Below, one piece after another: positions 10,301-18,487 of a DNA stretch of 64,000 nucleotides. The notes below the pieces were generated by a model that saw only the letters and a list, made by a program, of their open reading frames with translations, did no database searches and had not been told where the DNA came from. The translations under genes and the position numbers were made by a program. The number at the start of each line of letters is the position of its first letter. Within the stretch, counting starts at the first letter, position 1. The stretch lies in contig NZ_WNJO01000001.1 in NCBI RefSeq assembly GCF_009720675.1, forward strand, positions 62,001 through 126,000, given 5' to 3'. This DNA comes from Secundilactobacillus folii (GTDB taxonomy: Bacteria; Bacillota; Bacilli; Lactobacillales; Lactobacillaceae).

Positions 10301-10912
10301 ATTGGCGAAGTAAATGTTTCAAGTATCGACGAGTATGACCGGGTTAAAACGCGTTACGACTTTTTAAGTCAGCAGCGAGAAGATCTCAGCGCATCAAAAA
10401 CCAATTTGCTTGATACCATGAACGAAATGGACCAGCAAGTGATCGAACGGTTTGACACAACTTTTAAAGTCTTAAACCAGCAGTTCCAAAAGACCTTCAC
10501 GAAAATGTTTGGTGGTGGGCATGCTAAACTGGTATTGACGGATCCAGGACATTTGCTGACAACCGGGATTGAAATCATGGCAGAACCGCCTGGTAAACGG
10601 CTACAAAGTATGCGGTTGCTGTCAGGAGGCGAACGGGCGCTAACTGCTATCACGCTATTGTTTGCGGTCCTCCAAGTTCAACCGGCGCCGTTTTGCGTGC
10701 TAGACGAGGCAGAAGCCGCTTTAGATCCAGCTAATACGGGGCGCTTTGCCAGTTATCTCAATCACTTTGATGATGACACACAGTTTATTGTAATCACGCA
10801 CAGAAAGGAAACTATGGTCCAAGCTGACCGCCTGTACGGCATTACCATGCAGGAGTCAGGGGTGTCCAAATTAGTTTCAGTTGATTTAAATACAGTACCA
10901 GCCCAAAGTTAA
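7361..10912 (+). CDS. smc: Chromosome segregation protein SMC
   Basis: SMC is the ATPase of the ScpAB condensin complex and compacts the origin-proximal chromosome. The 1183-residue protein has Walker A GPNGSGKSN at 31-39, a long Gln-rich coiled coil (about 170-500), a hinge (about 510-650, around IIGPVAELLQVPERYTKAVE and GAMTGG), a returning coiled coil to about 1020, the ABC signature LSGGE at 1087-1091, and Walker B with LDEAE around 1114-1118. The unusually high Gln content of the coils is typical of lactobacilli. Start ATG 7361 has GGGGAG upstream. Confidence 0.98.
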   Translation: MKLKSLEISGFKSFADDTKIEFEDGVTGIVGPNGSGKSNVSEAIRWVLGEQSAKNLRGNRMPDVIFAGSSKRKPLNRARVTMVLDNSDQYLKTDYSEINVTRKLFRNGESSYELNGQECRLKDILNLFMDSGIGDNAFSMISQGRVEAIFNSKPEDRRFIVEELIGVSKYRQGKEKAQRELDQTAGYLDRVNDLMTELSSQIEPLAQQSSLAKEYVAQKKQFDELDKTRLVLEIESLQAKLKTQQSQLHDKQARVADTKQQLADNTAELKAARKNTAALTAKKDVTNQRLLAVTTQKQRVAGAQALDSERQKHQKQTLSELTVRLKTASTNLAKAQSVLAKTNADLTKLDQDLQQDRKQASQLKTQLTDLDEGKLAGEQDRLQADYIDQLQTITTLHNQKQYLEKNQQRASSENQQADQRLQGLKEDLAAQQSALTTANQKLTRDQQQYQTLEKHCQQLVSEHQKRQQQIDQLNDQWLSALEVSQQAKARLKSMAELAQNYTGFYQGTRAVLKAKDQLAGIIGPVAELLQVPERYTKAVESAIGAQQQHVVVTDEVAGKAAINYLSKNRLGRSTFLPLTKIRTTYVSSEILQKCQQATGFLGVAADLVTVSADKLQPVLDHLLGNVLFADSLDHAVSIANLVRHRYRVITLNGEVISTSGAMTGGREQHERHGVLSQRQELKKLQLNVTQMADQLTAKQKELEQLKALQKQDPQAVQQQQLNDLNVTKQQAANQVKLLTDRVNSIKKQIAVHQAQWGLNQNDEDYVAQLKQNERETVSAQQQLVDLKAKISQLKERQEKRAQTVEKLSTEYQDQRAVVTTKTVQAKQLTKESKEQKQRLEQIEAEIQSLQDRVDAIKEERDHTGQTTQSHEADLAELAKEEQRLKAAIEQLNQHLDSANDQQATLERSNELATETLNSEQLAAQQLEMVCSKVSSQIDAHQKSLSENYHVSLAFAKQNQVNLSYDEVKQKLKLLKRGLTDIGEVNVSSIDEYDRVKTRYDFLSQQREDLSASKTNLLDTMNEMDQQVIERFDTTFKVLNQQFQKTFTKMFGGGHAKLVLTDPGHLLTTGIEIMAEPPGKRLQSMRLLSGGERALTAITLLFAVLQVQPAPFCVLDEAEAALDPANTGRFASYLNHFDDDTQFIVITHRKETMVQADRLYGITMQESGVSKLVSVDLNTVPAQS

Positions 10913-10933
10913 AATGACTAAGGATGTGATCTT

Positions 10934-12496
10934 GTGGGGCTATTTGATTTCTTTAAACGACGCTCAAAAGAAGCGAAATCAAAACAGACGAGTGAGCAGA
11001 AAACAGCCGAGTCAACGGCTGAAAACGCTACAGCGTCTGCTGAAGAACAGGCAACAAAGAGAAATGATTCTGATCAGCAATCGGATAACCAAGCTGAAGT
11101 AACCACTTCAGAAGCGGTGGCAACTCAAAGACCAGTTGAATCTAGTGAATCTGCTGATTTAGGTACCACTGAAGAAACAGAGAAAAAGGAACGGTCTGAA
11201 GTCTCAGAAACTCAAATCGAAGAACCGGCAGCCAATACGCAATCAGATGACTCAAACACGGCACAGCAAGCTGCTGAAATGGCTCAAAATGCTGCTCAAC
11301 AGGCTGCTGAATTAGCTAAATCAGCTGCTGCAGCAGCCAATGCCGCTTCGGAAACGGTCAGTAGCGAAGCACCAGTCTCAGAATCATCACAAGAAGTGGC
11401 AATTCAGTCTGAAGAATCGGCTGTTCAAACTGATGAAACGGTTTCAGCAGGTGTCACCAACACTCAATCGGAGAGCAGCGATGACGCCAGCAACACTCAA
11501 ACAGTTGCTGTTAGCGATAATAAGTCAGCTGCGGCAAACGAAGCACCAGAGGTTACAACGGACGCTGAACGCTACGATAAGGGACTGGAAAAGTCTCGAC
11601 TAACCTTTGGCCAACGATTGAACCATTTGCTGGCTAATTTTCGTTCCGTTGATGAAAGTTTCTTTGATGACTTGGAAGAAACCTTGATTGGTGCAGACGT
11701 TGGGTTTGACATGGCCATGCAGATCAGTGACCAATTGAGAGAAGAAGTGAAGTTGAAAAACGTCAAGAAGTCTAAGGACGTTCAAAACGTGGTGGTTGAA
11801 AAACTGATCGAACTGTATGATCAAGCTGGCACAAACGAGCAAAACGGGTTGAATCTGGCCAAACAAGGTCCAACTGTTATTTTGTTTGTCGGGGTCAATG
11901 GGGTCGGTAAAACAACTACGATTGGTAAGATGGCCAACCTCTTTAAGCAACAGGGGAAAAAGGTGCTGATGGCTGCTGCGGATACTTTTCGAGCGGGCGC
12001 CATCGAGCAGTTAAACGTTTGGGCTCAGCGTGACGGGGTCGACATTGTCAAGCGACCGGAAAAAAGTGACCCTTCATCCGTGGTTTATGATGCGCTGCAA
12101 AAGGCCAAGTCTGAGAACTACGATATTTTATTTGTGGATACCGCAGGTCGGCTTCAAAACAAAGCTAACTTAATGAATGAACTGGCTAAAATGAAGCGGG
12201 TCATTTCCCGTGAGATTCCCGACGCACCGCAGGAAGTGCTGCTAGTTTTGGATGCAACTACCGGCCAAAACGCGTTGAATCAAGCGAAATTATTCAAAGA
12301 GACGACGGATGTCACTGGCATTGTACTGACCAAACTAGATGGCACTGCGCGCGGTGGTATCGTGCTGGCGATCCGCAACGAACTGCATTTACCAGTCAAA
12401 TACGTTGGCCTTGGCGAAAAGGTTGACGATTTGCGGCCGTTTGAACCTGACGAATTTGTATACGGCTTATTCAAGGGACTCATTGATGTTGACTAG
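10934..12496 (+). CDS. ftsY: Signal recognition particle receptor FtsY with long acidic N-terminal region
   Basis: FtsY is the membrane-associated SRP receptor GTPase. The N-terminus MGLFDFFKR is the usual amphipathic membrane anchor. Residues about 15-210 form an Ala/Gln/Glu/Ser-rich low-complexity segment, longer than in many homologues. The NG GTPase domain follows with G1 GVNGVGKTTT at 320-329, G3 DTAGR at 402-406 and G4 TKLDG. The GTG start at 10934 is chosen for the conserved N-terminus and AAGGA upstream. It lies 21 nt after smc and is closed by a terminator at 12503. Confidence 0.96.
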   Translation: MGLFDFFKRRSKEAKSKQTSEQKTAESTAENATASAEEQATKRNDSDQQSDNQAEVTTSEAVATQRPVESSESADLGTTEETEKKERSEVSETQIEEPAANTQSDDSNTAQQAAEMAQNAAQQAAELAKSAAAAANAASETVSSEAPVSESSQEVAIQSEESAVQTDETVSAGVTNTQSESSDDASNTQTVAVSDNKSAAANEAPEVTTDAERYDKGLEKSRLTFGQRLNHLLANFRSVDESFFDDLEETLIGADVGFDMAMQISDQLREEVKLKNVKKSKDVQNVVVEKLIELYDQAGTNEQNGLNLAKQGPTVILFVGVNGVGKTTTIGKMANLFKQQGKKVLMAAADTFRAGAIEQLNVWAQRDGVDIVKRPEKSDPSSVVYDALQKAKSENYDILFVDTAGRLQNKANLMNELAKMKRVISREIPDAPQEVLLVLDATTGQNALNQAKLFKETTDVTGIVLTKLDGTARGGIVLAIRNELHLPVKYVGLGEKVDDLRPFEPDEFVYGLFKGLIDVD

Positions 12497-12502
12497 TTTG
12501 AC

Positions 12503-12536
12503 AAAGTCGCAGTCTGAAGTGGCTGGCGACTTTTTT
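12503..12536 (+). terminator. Terminator after ftsY
   Basis: An 8-bp stem AAAGTCGC / GCGACTTT (12503-12510 and 12526-12533) with further inner pairing is followed by a run of six T. Confidence 0.85.
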
Positions 12537-12622
12537 GTGATTTAGAGTCCCAGTATCCCAATGATTTGATATAATGGATAGGCTAGGTTACACTAGTCTG
12601 CAGGTTGAATGGAGGTTCCAAC

Positions 12623-12964
12623 GTGGAGATTGAAAAGAACTACCGGATCAACTCGCTGTTTGCCTTTTATCAGCCGTTGTTGACCAAGAAACAAGATGAC
12701 TACATGCAGCTTTACTACGGTGATGATTTTTCACTGGGTGAGATTGCAGAGAATTTTCAGGTTAGCCGTCAGGCGGTGTACGATAATATTCGGCGAACCG
12801 AGAAAATTCTAGAAAATTACGAACAAAAGCTGCATTTATTCGCCGAATTTACCACCCGTAATCAGCTGGCGGATAAGATTCAGGCTTATGTAGCTAAAAA
12901 CTATCCAAACGATAATCAACTCAATCAACTGGTCAGCCAGTTAGAATCAGCTGAAGAAGAATGA
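12623..12964 (+). CDS. ylxM: YlxM/p13 family DNA-binding regulator of SRP
   Basis: The 113-residue protein begins [20 protein letters not shown] and has a sigma-70 region-4-like helix-turn-helix at about 35-60 ([20 protein letters not shown]). YlxM homologues are encoded next to ffh and modulate SRP GTPase activity in streptococci. The GTG start at 12623 has GGAGG 7 nt upstream, whereas the TTG at 12605 has none. ffh follows after 18 nt. Confidence 0.93.
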   Translation: MEIEKNYRINSLFAFYQPLLTKKQDDYMQLYYGDDFSLGEIAENFQVSRQAVYDNIRRTEKILENYEQKLHLFAEFTTRNQLADKIQAYVAKNYPNDNQLNQLVSQLESAEEE

Positions 12965-12982
12965 AAGTTAGGTGCATGATAG

Positions 12983-14431
12983 ATGGCATTTGAAGGATTG
13001 ACCGAGCGTTTACAGAACGCCATGAAACGTTTACGCGGCAAGGGGAAGGTTTCCGAATCTGACCTGCGTGATACCATGCGTGAGATTCGCCTGGCCTTAC
13101 TGGAAGCCGATGTTAACTTTGATGTGGTGAAAGACTTCGTTAAAACGGTTCGGGAACGGGCAGCCGGCGCCAAAGTGCTGGAGGGCTTGAACCCGGCCCA
13201 GCAAATCGTCAAAATCGTTGACGAAGAATTAACTAAAACCATGGGGGAAACAGCCACCCCATTGAATAAGTCGACCAAGATCCCAACGATCATTATGATG
13301 GTCGGTCTTCAAGGTGCTGGTAAAACGACGACTGCCGGCAAACTCGCTAACCGGCTAAAAACTGAGGACAAGGCGCGTCCGTTAATGATTGCCGCCGACG
13401 TTTACCGACCTGCCGCTATTGATCAATTGGTGACCGTGGGCAAGCAGATCGACGTGCCAGTCTTTGAAATGGGTACTGACACCGATCCGGTGGAAATTGT
13501 CCGCCAAGGATTAGCCAAGGCTGAAGAGGATCATAATGATTATGTTTTCATCGATACTGCTGGTCGATTACAAATTGACGAACAGCTGATGGACGAACTG
13601 GCAAGGATCAAAGAACTAGCCCATCCAGATGAAATTATGTTGGTCGTGGATGCAATGACCGGTCAAAACGCCGTGGCGACTGCTGAAGGATTTAATGATA
13701 AGCTGGATGTTACCGGGGTAAGTTTGACCAAGTTAGATGGTGACACCCGTGGTGGTGCCGCACTCTCAATTCGGGCGGTGACTGGTAAGCCAATCAAGTT
13801 CGTCGGTGAAGGTGAGAAGATGTCCGATTTAGACGTCTTCCACCCCGACCGAATGGCGTCTCGAATTCTTGGGATGGGCGATATGCTGTCCCTGATCGAA
13901 AAGACCCAAAAAGAAGTTGATGAAAAACAGGCTCAAGAGCTCACCGAAAAAATGCGTGAGAACACGTTTGATTTTAACGATTTTTTGGATCAAATGGAGC
14001 AGATTCAAAAAATGGGTCCGATGGATCAGTTAGTGAAGATGATTCCGGGAATGGCCAATAATCCGGCCTTAGCCAATGCTTCGATGGATCCGAAAGATAT
14101 GGATCATATCAAGGCTGCAATCTACTCTATGACCGAACAAGAACGCACAGATCCGGACGTGTTGAATCCGTCTCGTCGGCGTCGAATTGCGGCTGGTTCT
14201 GGTCGACCGATCCAAGAGATCAACCGGATGATCAAGCAATTCAACCAAATGAAAAAAATGATGAGTCAAGTTTCCAAGGGCAACTTTTCTGGTATGGAAG
14301 GATTAATGAACCAGAGCGGCATGGGTGGTGCTTTAGGTGGCAAGATGGGACAAATGGCGATGAAGTCAATGTCTCGTCGGATGAAAAAGAACAAGAAGCG
14401 TCGTAGTAAGCTGAGACGCCGTCGTAAATAA
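12983..14431 (+). CDS. ffh: Signal recognition particle GTPase Ffh (SRP54)
   Basis: Ffh binds signal sequences of nascent membrane proteins and docks with FtsY. The 482-residue protein has an N domain (1-95), a G domain with GLQGAGKTTT, DTAGRL, and TKLDGDTRGGA, and a Met-rich M domain from about 300 containing the RRRRIAAGSG RNA-binding helix. The C-terminal Met/Gly-rich and Lys/Arg-rich tail is normal. A terminator at 14445 separates it from the ATPase cassette that follows, which is not part of the usual order. Confidence 0.97.
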   Translation: MAFEGLTERLQNAMKRLRGKGKVSESDLRDTMREIRLALLEADVNFDVVKDFVKTVRERAAGAKVLEGLNPAQQIVKIVDEELTKTMGETATPLNKSTKIPTIIMMVGLQGAGKTTTAGKLANRLKTEDKARPLMIAADVYRPAAIDQLVTVGKQIDVPVFEMGTDTDPVEIVRQGLAKAEEDHNDYVFIDTAGRLQIDEQLMDELARIKELAHPDEIMLVVDAMTGQNAVATAEGFNDKLDVTGVSLTKLDGDTRGGAALSIRAVTGKPIKFVGEGEKMSDLDVFHPDRMASRILGMGDMLSLIEKTQKEVDEKQAQELTEKMRENTFDFNDFLDQMEQIQKMGPMDQLVKMIPGMANNPALANASMDPKDMDHIKAAIYSMTEQERTDPDVLNPSRRRRIAAGSGRPIQEINRMIKQFNQMKKMMSQVSKGNFSGMEGLMNQSGMGGALGGKMGQMAMKSMSRRMKKNKKRRSKLRRRRK

Positions 14432-14444
14432 GCGTGTCTAAACT

Positions 14445-14476
14445 GAGTCGAGGGCGTCTGCCTTGGGCTCTTTTTT
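14445..14476 (+). terminator. Terminator after ffh
   Basis: An 11-bp stem (14445-14455 with 14460-14470, one mismatch, loop GTCT) is followed by six T. Confidence 0.85.
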
Positions 14477-14505
14477 AAAAATCTGACGACAGGGAAGGTG
14501 TGTTA

Positions 14506-15663
14506 ATGTTATCGTTTCAAGAATTAGTGACTGTAATTCCAGTAGTCTTGAAAGCTGGCAATGTCCCGGCAATCGTGGGTGAAGCCGGGATCGGTAAGTC
14601 GGCCCTTGTAGCGCAGGTGGCGACTGATTTGAAAGCTAAACTATTTACCACCGTAGTCAGCTTGTCGGAAAAGGGCGATCTGGCCATTCCGGTGCCCCCT
14701 TTAAGTGATTCGGCCTTTGTTAAAACTTCTCAGTATGGTGAGCTGGCGGACGTAAAGTATGGTTATACCCATACATTGATTGAAATCATTCAGTGGGCTG
14801 AAAGGCATCCACAACAGCCGATTATCTGGTTTCTAGATGAGTTCAATCGGGGGACCCAAGCCGTTCAAAGCGAACTGATGAACCTCGTTTTACAACGGCA
14901 GATCAATAGTTTGCGACTCCCAGATCAAGTCCATTTGATACTGGCTGAAAATCCCGATGCAACGATGGCGGGTTTTGAGAATAGTGACTATGGTGTCACC
15001 GTTGGCGATGCGGCAATTAGCGACCGGACAGTCCGTTTGGTGATGCGTGCAGATGTTCAAGACTGGTTGATGTGGGCTAATGATGCTGGCCAAATCGATC
15101 CCCGGGTCCGACGCTACATCGAAGAAAATCCCGGGCAGCTTGCACCCGCCGACCATGACGCGGATCTTTACCCCACTCCTCGAGCTTGGCAGCGGGTCTC
15201 AAAAAACCTGCAGGCGCTGGCCGAACTGCCGGAAAAACAGCAACTCACTTTGCGCTTAGATCTTTTACAAGGGGATTTGGGGATGACTGTGGGGCAGAGT
15301 TTTGAAGCCTTTTTACGCCGTCAAAAAGCAGGACTCAGTGCCACTGATATCTATGGTGGAGATGAGCTCGAAGACGCTGTGAGTCACCGCTTTCGAACAA
15401 GTGAAATCGATCAGCAGCAGTCAATTATGAATAATTTAATTGAGCAGCTTGACCAGTACCCGTTGACAGATGCAGAATATGCGACCCGTTTTAATACCTT
15501 GTTAAACATGATGCCAGCTGATGGTCAGTATGCTGTTGCACTTAAGTTAGCCGAAAAGCCGAACGTCCTTGAAGAGATGTATGACGCGGCTCAACGGCTG
15601 CCAACCGTCAAGCAGTTATATGATCAACTGACAGCAATCGGCTTGAATAATGATCTCGATTGA
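14506..15663 (+). CDS. MoxR-type AAA+ ATPase (AAA_5 family)
   Basis: MoxR-like ATPases work with VWA-domain partners as chaperones for assembly or activation of other proteins. Walker A GEAGIGKS lies at 25-32, and Walker B WFLDEFNRG at 108-116; the latter form, with FNR after DE, is typical of the AAA_5/MoxR group. A sensor-like segment ILAENPDA follows. The remaining 200 residues are helical. ATG 14506 is chosen over GTG 14500 because AAGG lies 7 nt upstream. The VWA gene starts 14 nt after the stop. The substrate is unknown. Confidence 0.85.
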   Translation: MLSFQELVTVIPVVLKAGNVPAIVGEAGIGKSALVAQVATDLKAKLFTTVVSLSEKGDLAIPVPPLSDSAFVKTSQYGELADVKYGYTHTLIEIIQWAERHPQQPIIWFLDEFNRGTQAVQSELMNLVLQRQINSLRLPDQVHLILAENPDATMAGFENSDYGVTVGDAAISDRTVRLVMRADVQDWLMWANDAGQIDPRVRRYIEENPGQLAPADHDADLYPTPRAWQRVSKNLQALAELPEKQQLTLRLDLLQGDLGMTVGQSFEAFLRRQKAGLSATDIYGGDELEDAVSHRFRTSEIDQQQSIMNNLIEQLDQYPLTDAEYATRFNTLLNMMPADGQYAVALKLAEKPNVLEEMYDAAQRLPTVKQLYDQLTAIGLNNDLD

Positions 15664-15677
15664 AAGGGTGACGGCAG

Positions 15678-16928
15678 GTGCTTGTGACACAGCTACAGGA
15701 ATTAAAGCAACAGACGGATAATGAAAAATACACACGCCAATTCAGAGCGATTTTTCAGCAGTTTACCCGCCAAATGTTGAATAGTCAACGGTTCTATGGT
15801 GAAATGCTGCTTCGGTTGGACAAACGAATCGACCGTCAGTTACCAGTTGCTATGACCCTGACTACTGGGGAAAAATTGACCCTTGTGCTCAATCCAGATC
15901 AGTTGGCGGAAGTGGCCCACACGGATGGTGAACTGACAGCTATGTTGGCCCATGTAGTCGCCCATCTGGCTTGGCAACACCCCAAACGATACGCTGCACA
16001 GGGTAATTCATCCCTAGTTCGGCTGGCGACTGACATCGTGGTTAACGACCATTTGCAGACACTTTTTCCAGGGGCGATCACACGGGCTAAACTCAATTTT
16101 AAGCTTGGACTGCATTTGCCACCTGAACTGAATTCAGCGGATTATCTGAGACGAATCAAAGCCGCACTAGCGACAGATAAAACTGGTCATAAAGCGACAC
16201 AGGTCAAACGTATCTTAGGCCAGTCGCCAGAAGATCATCGTGGCTGGCAACCCTTATCACAGACCGCTAAGATGCAGCTAGCAGAGATTCGCAACGGTGC
16301 TTGGCAAGGTACGCCTGATAAGCAGCGTGGCATACTGCCCAACCGTCTCCAACATGAACTAGCACCCCAAACGACCCATTTAGCCTTAGACTGGCGCCAA
16401 CTGATCATGCTGGGATTGAATGGACCGCTCAAACGGCAACAACCGGCCTTTAACCGGTTTAATCGTCGTCAGCCCTACCGGTTGGAGTTGCCTGGTCGTT
16501 CGCTGACGAGTACACGCAGGCTTTACTTTTTCATTGATGAGTCAGGATCCATGAGTGACTCTGAAGTGCAAACCATTTTAGCTCAAGTCGCGCAACTGCT
16601 AAGACGCTACCGAGATCAAGTCACCGTCTTGCCATTTGACGCTGTGGTTCATGCCGATCATCAGCAGCGCCTGGCAGTGGCCTCACAACTAGAATTTAAG
16701 CGTTTTGCGGGCGGTGGGACGACTTTTCAGGCCATTTTTGACTGGCTGCAGATGCAGGGGGCTAATGATTTAAACGCTGTGGTGTTGATCTTAACGGATG
16801 GCCATGGTGAACAACGTGTCGACACCCATGGTCTGACAAACATTATCTGGGGATTGACAACCAGCGTTGCCGACTTGTCAATCAAACAACCAGTGGGTCG
16901 CGTGACCGTGATCCACGAAAGGAGTTAA
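15678..16928 (+). CDS. VWA-like protein with degenerate metallopeptidase-like N-terminal domain (DUF2201 type)
   Basis: The 416-residue protein combines two parts. The N-terminal half resembles the putative metallopeptidase domain of the DUF2201 family, including a zinc-site-like segment with His92 and His96 (HVVAH) and the downstream ATDIVVNDHL. In place of the HExxH glutamate there is Val93, so peptidase activity is unlikely. The C-terminal half is a VWA-like domain with MIDAS motif DESGS at 287-291, a GGGTTF segment and ILTDGHG. The GTG start has AAAGGG upstream. It is sandwiched between the ATPase and a small protein gene and most likely forms a functional unit with them. Confidence 0.8.
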   Translation: MLVTQLQELKQQTDNEKYTRQFRAIFQQFTRQMLNSQRFYGEMLLRLDKRIDRQLPVAMTLTTGEKLTLVLNPDQLAEVAHTDGELTAMLAHVVAHLAWQHPKRYAAQGNSSLVRLATDIVVNDHLQTLFPGAITRAKLNFKLGLHLPPELNSADYLRRIKAALATDKTGHKATQVKRILGQSPEDHRGWQPLSQTAKMQLAEIRNGAWQGTPDKQRGILPNRLQHELAPQTTHLALDWRQLIMLGLNGPLKRQQPAFNRFNRRQPYRLELPGRSLTSTRRLYFFIDESGSMSDSEVQTILAQVAQLLRRYRDQVTVLPFDAVVHADHQQRLAVASQLEFKRFAGGGTTFQAIFDWLQMQGANDLNAVVLILTDGHGEQRVDTHGLTNIIWGLTTSVADLSIKQPVGRVTVIHERS

Positions 16929-16930
16929 CA

Positions 16931-17227
16931 ATGCTGACAGCAGAACAATTACGGGCCGTTATTCAGCAAACAGCACCGTTTAAACGCGCGCAAAACTTGC
17001 TTCATAACGACTGGCAAAACGTCAATCAAGCCAACCCGCTGATGCGTGAAATGATTACTGTCGCGGATTTGCAATTTATGATGGCTTTACAGGAAACTCA
17101 GACTGATCGTAATCTGCCACGGGTTTTTGATCCCAAAGATTATAAGAGCGTGATGACTTTTTTGCGCCGTCATCAAGGTGAACTAGCTGCTGGCAGCCAG
17201 GAGTGGCTACTGCGGGATTTTGAGTGA
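16931..17227 (+). CDS. Small protein of unknown function in MoxR/VWA cassette
   Basis: I do not recognise this 98-residue soluble protein. It is predicted helical, has no Cys, no signal peptide and no membrane segment, and contains a central REMITVADLQFMMALQET helix and a C-terminal SQEWLLRDFE. An excellent AAAGGAG site lies 7 nt before the ATG, within the end of the VWA gene (2-nt gap), so translation is probably coupled. The tight linkage makes it a candidate adaptor, regulator or substrate of the ATPase/VWA pair. Confidence 0.75.
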   Translation: MLTAEQLRAVIQQTAPFKRAQNLLHNDWQNVNQANPLMREMITVADLQFMMALQETQTDRNLPRVFDPKDYKSVMTFLRRHQGELAAGSQEWLLRDFE

Positions 17228-17295
17228 CGATTGCTTGGGTCAAAGTGTCATTCGTGCTTACTGCGACTTTGTTTTCAGGTGTAAAGAAAAAAACC

Positions 17296-17324
17296 TTTAC
17301 AACCTCTTAGATAACTGGTATATT
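17296..17324 (+). promoter_or_regulatory. Promoter of rpsP operon
   Basis: TTTACA (17296-17301), a 17-nt spacer and TATATT (17319-17324) precede AGGAGG of rpsP by about 20 nt. Confidence 0.78.
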
Positions 17325-17360
17325 ATTTATCGTTGAAAGAATTAACAGGAGGTGTCATGC

Positions 17361-17636
17361 ATGTCAGTAAAGATTCGTTTAAAGCGGATGGGTTCGAAGA
17401 AACGCCCATTCTATCGTATCGTTGTTGCGGATTCACGAAGTCCTCGTGATGGCCGTTTCATCGAAAAAGTTGGGACTTACAACCCACTTGTTGAACCAGC
17501 AGAAGTAACGCTTGAAGAAGAAAGCATTATGAACTGGTTAAACAACGGTGCCCAACCTTCAGATACTGTTCGGACCTTGCTTTCCCAAGCAGGGATTATG
17601 AAGAAGTATCACGAAGCTAAGTTCACAAAGAAGTAG
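17361..17636 (+). CDS. rpsP: 30S ribosomal protein S16
   Basis: The 91-residue protein starts [20 protein letters not shown], the S16 hallmark, followed by [23 protein letters not shown]16 binds 16S rRNA and helps assemble the 30S subunit. ATG 17361 has AGGAGG 8 nt upstream; a GTG 9 nt earlier overlaps that site and is not used. It heads a transcription unit with khpA (9-nt gap), as in many Firmicutes. Confidence 0.98.
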   Translation: MSVKIRLKRMGSKKRPFYRIVVADSRSPRDGRFIEKVGTYNPLVEPAEVTLEEESIMNWLNNGAQPSDTVRTLLSQAGIMKKYHEAKFTKK

Positions 17637-17645
17637 TGATCAGTC

Positions 17646-17903
17646 ATGACCGACTTTAAAAAATTAATCACCACGATTGTCACCCCCCTAGTGGAACATC
17701 CAGAAGCCATTCAAATTGAGCGCGTCGAAACTGATCGGTTTTACGAGTATCATTTGACGGTTGCTGGTGACGATGTAGGCCGGGTGATAGGCAAGCGGGG
17801 GCACGTTGCCTCTGCGATCCGCACAATCGTATATAGCGTACGGATCAATGATCCTAAGCGTGTGCGGCTTGTCATTAACGATGAGTCTAAAGCTCCCAAA
17901 TGA
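17646..17903 (+). CDS. khpA: KH-domain RNA-binding protein KhpA
   Basis: This 85-residue protein is a single KH domain with the GxxG loop in RVIGKRGHVASAIR (about 57-70). KhpA pairs with KhpB/Jag and binds many transcripts; in lactobacilli and streptococci the pair affects cell elongation and division. The gene directly follows rpsP and precedes rimM, its standard position. A terminator overlaps its stop codon. Confidence 0.95.
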   Translation: MTDFKKLITTIVTPLVEHPEAIQIERVETDRFYEYHLTVAGDDVGRVIGKRGHVASAIRTIVYSVRINDPKRVRLVINDESKAPK

Positions 17904-17927
17904 GACTCAGGTCTCGGGAGCTTTTTT
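17889..17927 (+). terminator. Terminator overlapping the khpA stop
   Basis: AAAGCTCCC (17889-17897) pairs with GGGAGCTTT (17916-17924), with an inner GAGAC/GTCTC stem, then a T run. The left arm uses the last khpA codons. Confidence 0.88.
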
Positions 17928-17965
17928 GTTACAAAAATCAAATTAATTGAAAGGCAGGTACCCAG

Positions 17966-18487
17966 ATGTACTATAAAGTTGGCACGATCGTAAACACCCA
18001 TGGGATTGCCGGTGAGCTGCGTGTTGTGACCATCACTGATTTCCCTGAACAGCGATTTAAAAAGGGCAGCCAGTTAGCGGTTTTTAAGGATGATAAAGCA
18101 CCGACCCCCTTTGATACGATCACCATCAATAGCGCCCGCCAGCATAAGGGATTCATGCTGATCACACTAAGGGGCTATGATAATATCAATGACGTTTTAA
18201 AATACAAGGGAACCGTTCTCAAGGTGGCAGAAGAAAACCTTTCGGACGATGATCTTGAAGATGGTCAGTATTATTATCATCAAATCATTGGTTTGGATGT
18301 GATTACGGAAGATGGCCGCAAACTGGGCACCATTAAAGAAATCATGGCACCGGGTGCGAACGATGTCTGGGTCGTTGCCCGTCCAGATAAAGAAGACCTC
18401 TTGTTGCCAGTAATTGATCAGGTCGTTAAGAAGGTGGACTTAGATGCTGGTCAGGTCACGGTTGAACTGATGGAGGGACTAGAGTAA
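17966..18487 (+). CDS. rimM: Ribosome maturation factor RimM
   Basis: RimM assists 30S head assembly through S19. The 173-residue protein has the N-terminal beta-barrel ([19 protein letters not shown]) and a PRC-type C-terminal barrel ([20 protein letters not shown], then DVWVV and [14 protein letters not shown]). The ATG follows GAAAGGCAGG. The stop codon shares one base with the trmD start (TAATG), a sign of translational coupling. Confidence 0.97.
   Translation: MYYKVGTIVNTHGIAGELRVVTITDFPEQRFKKGSQLAVFKDDKAPTPFDTITINSARQHKGFMLITLRGYDNINDVLKYKGTVLKVAEENLSDDDLEDGQYYYHQIIGLDVITEDGRKLGTIKEIMAPGANDVWVVARPDKEDLLLPVIDQVVKKVDLDAGQVTVELMEGLE

Noticed and set aside
14445-17324. MoxR/VWA cassette as a recent mobile insertion
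   Set aside because: No inverted repeats, integrase, target duplication or clear shift in base composition is seen at its borders; it looks like a stable insertion.
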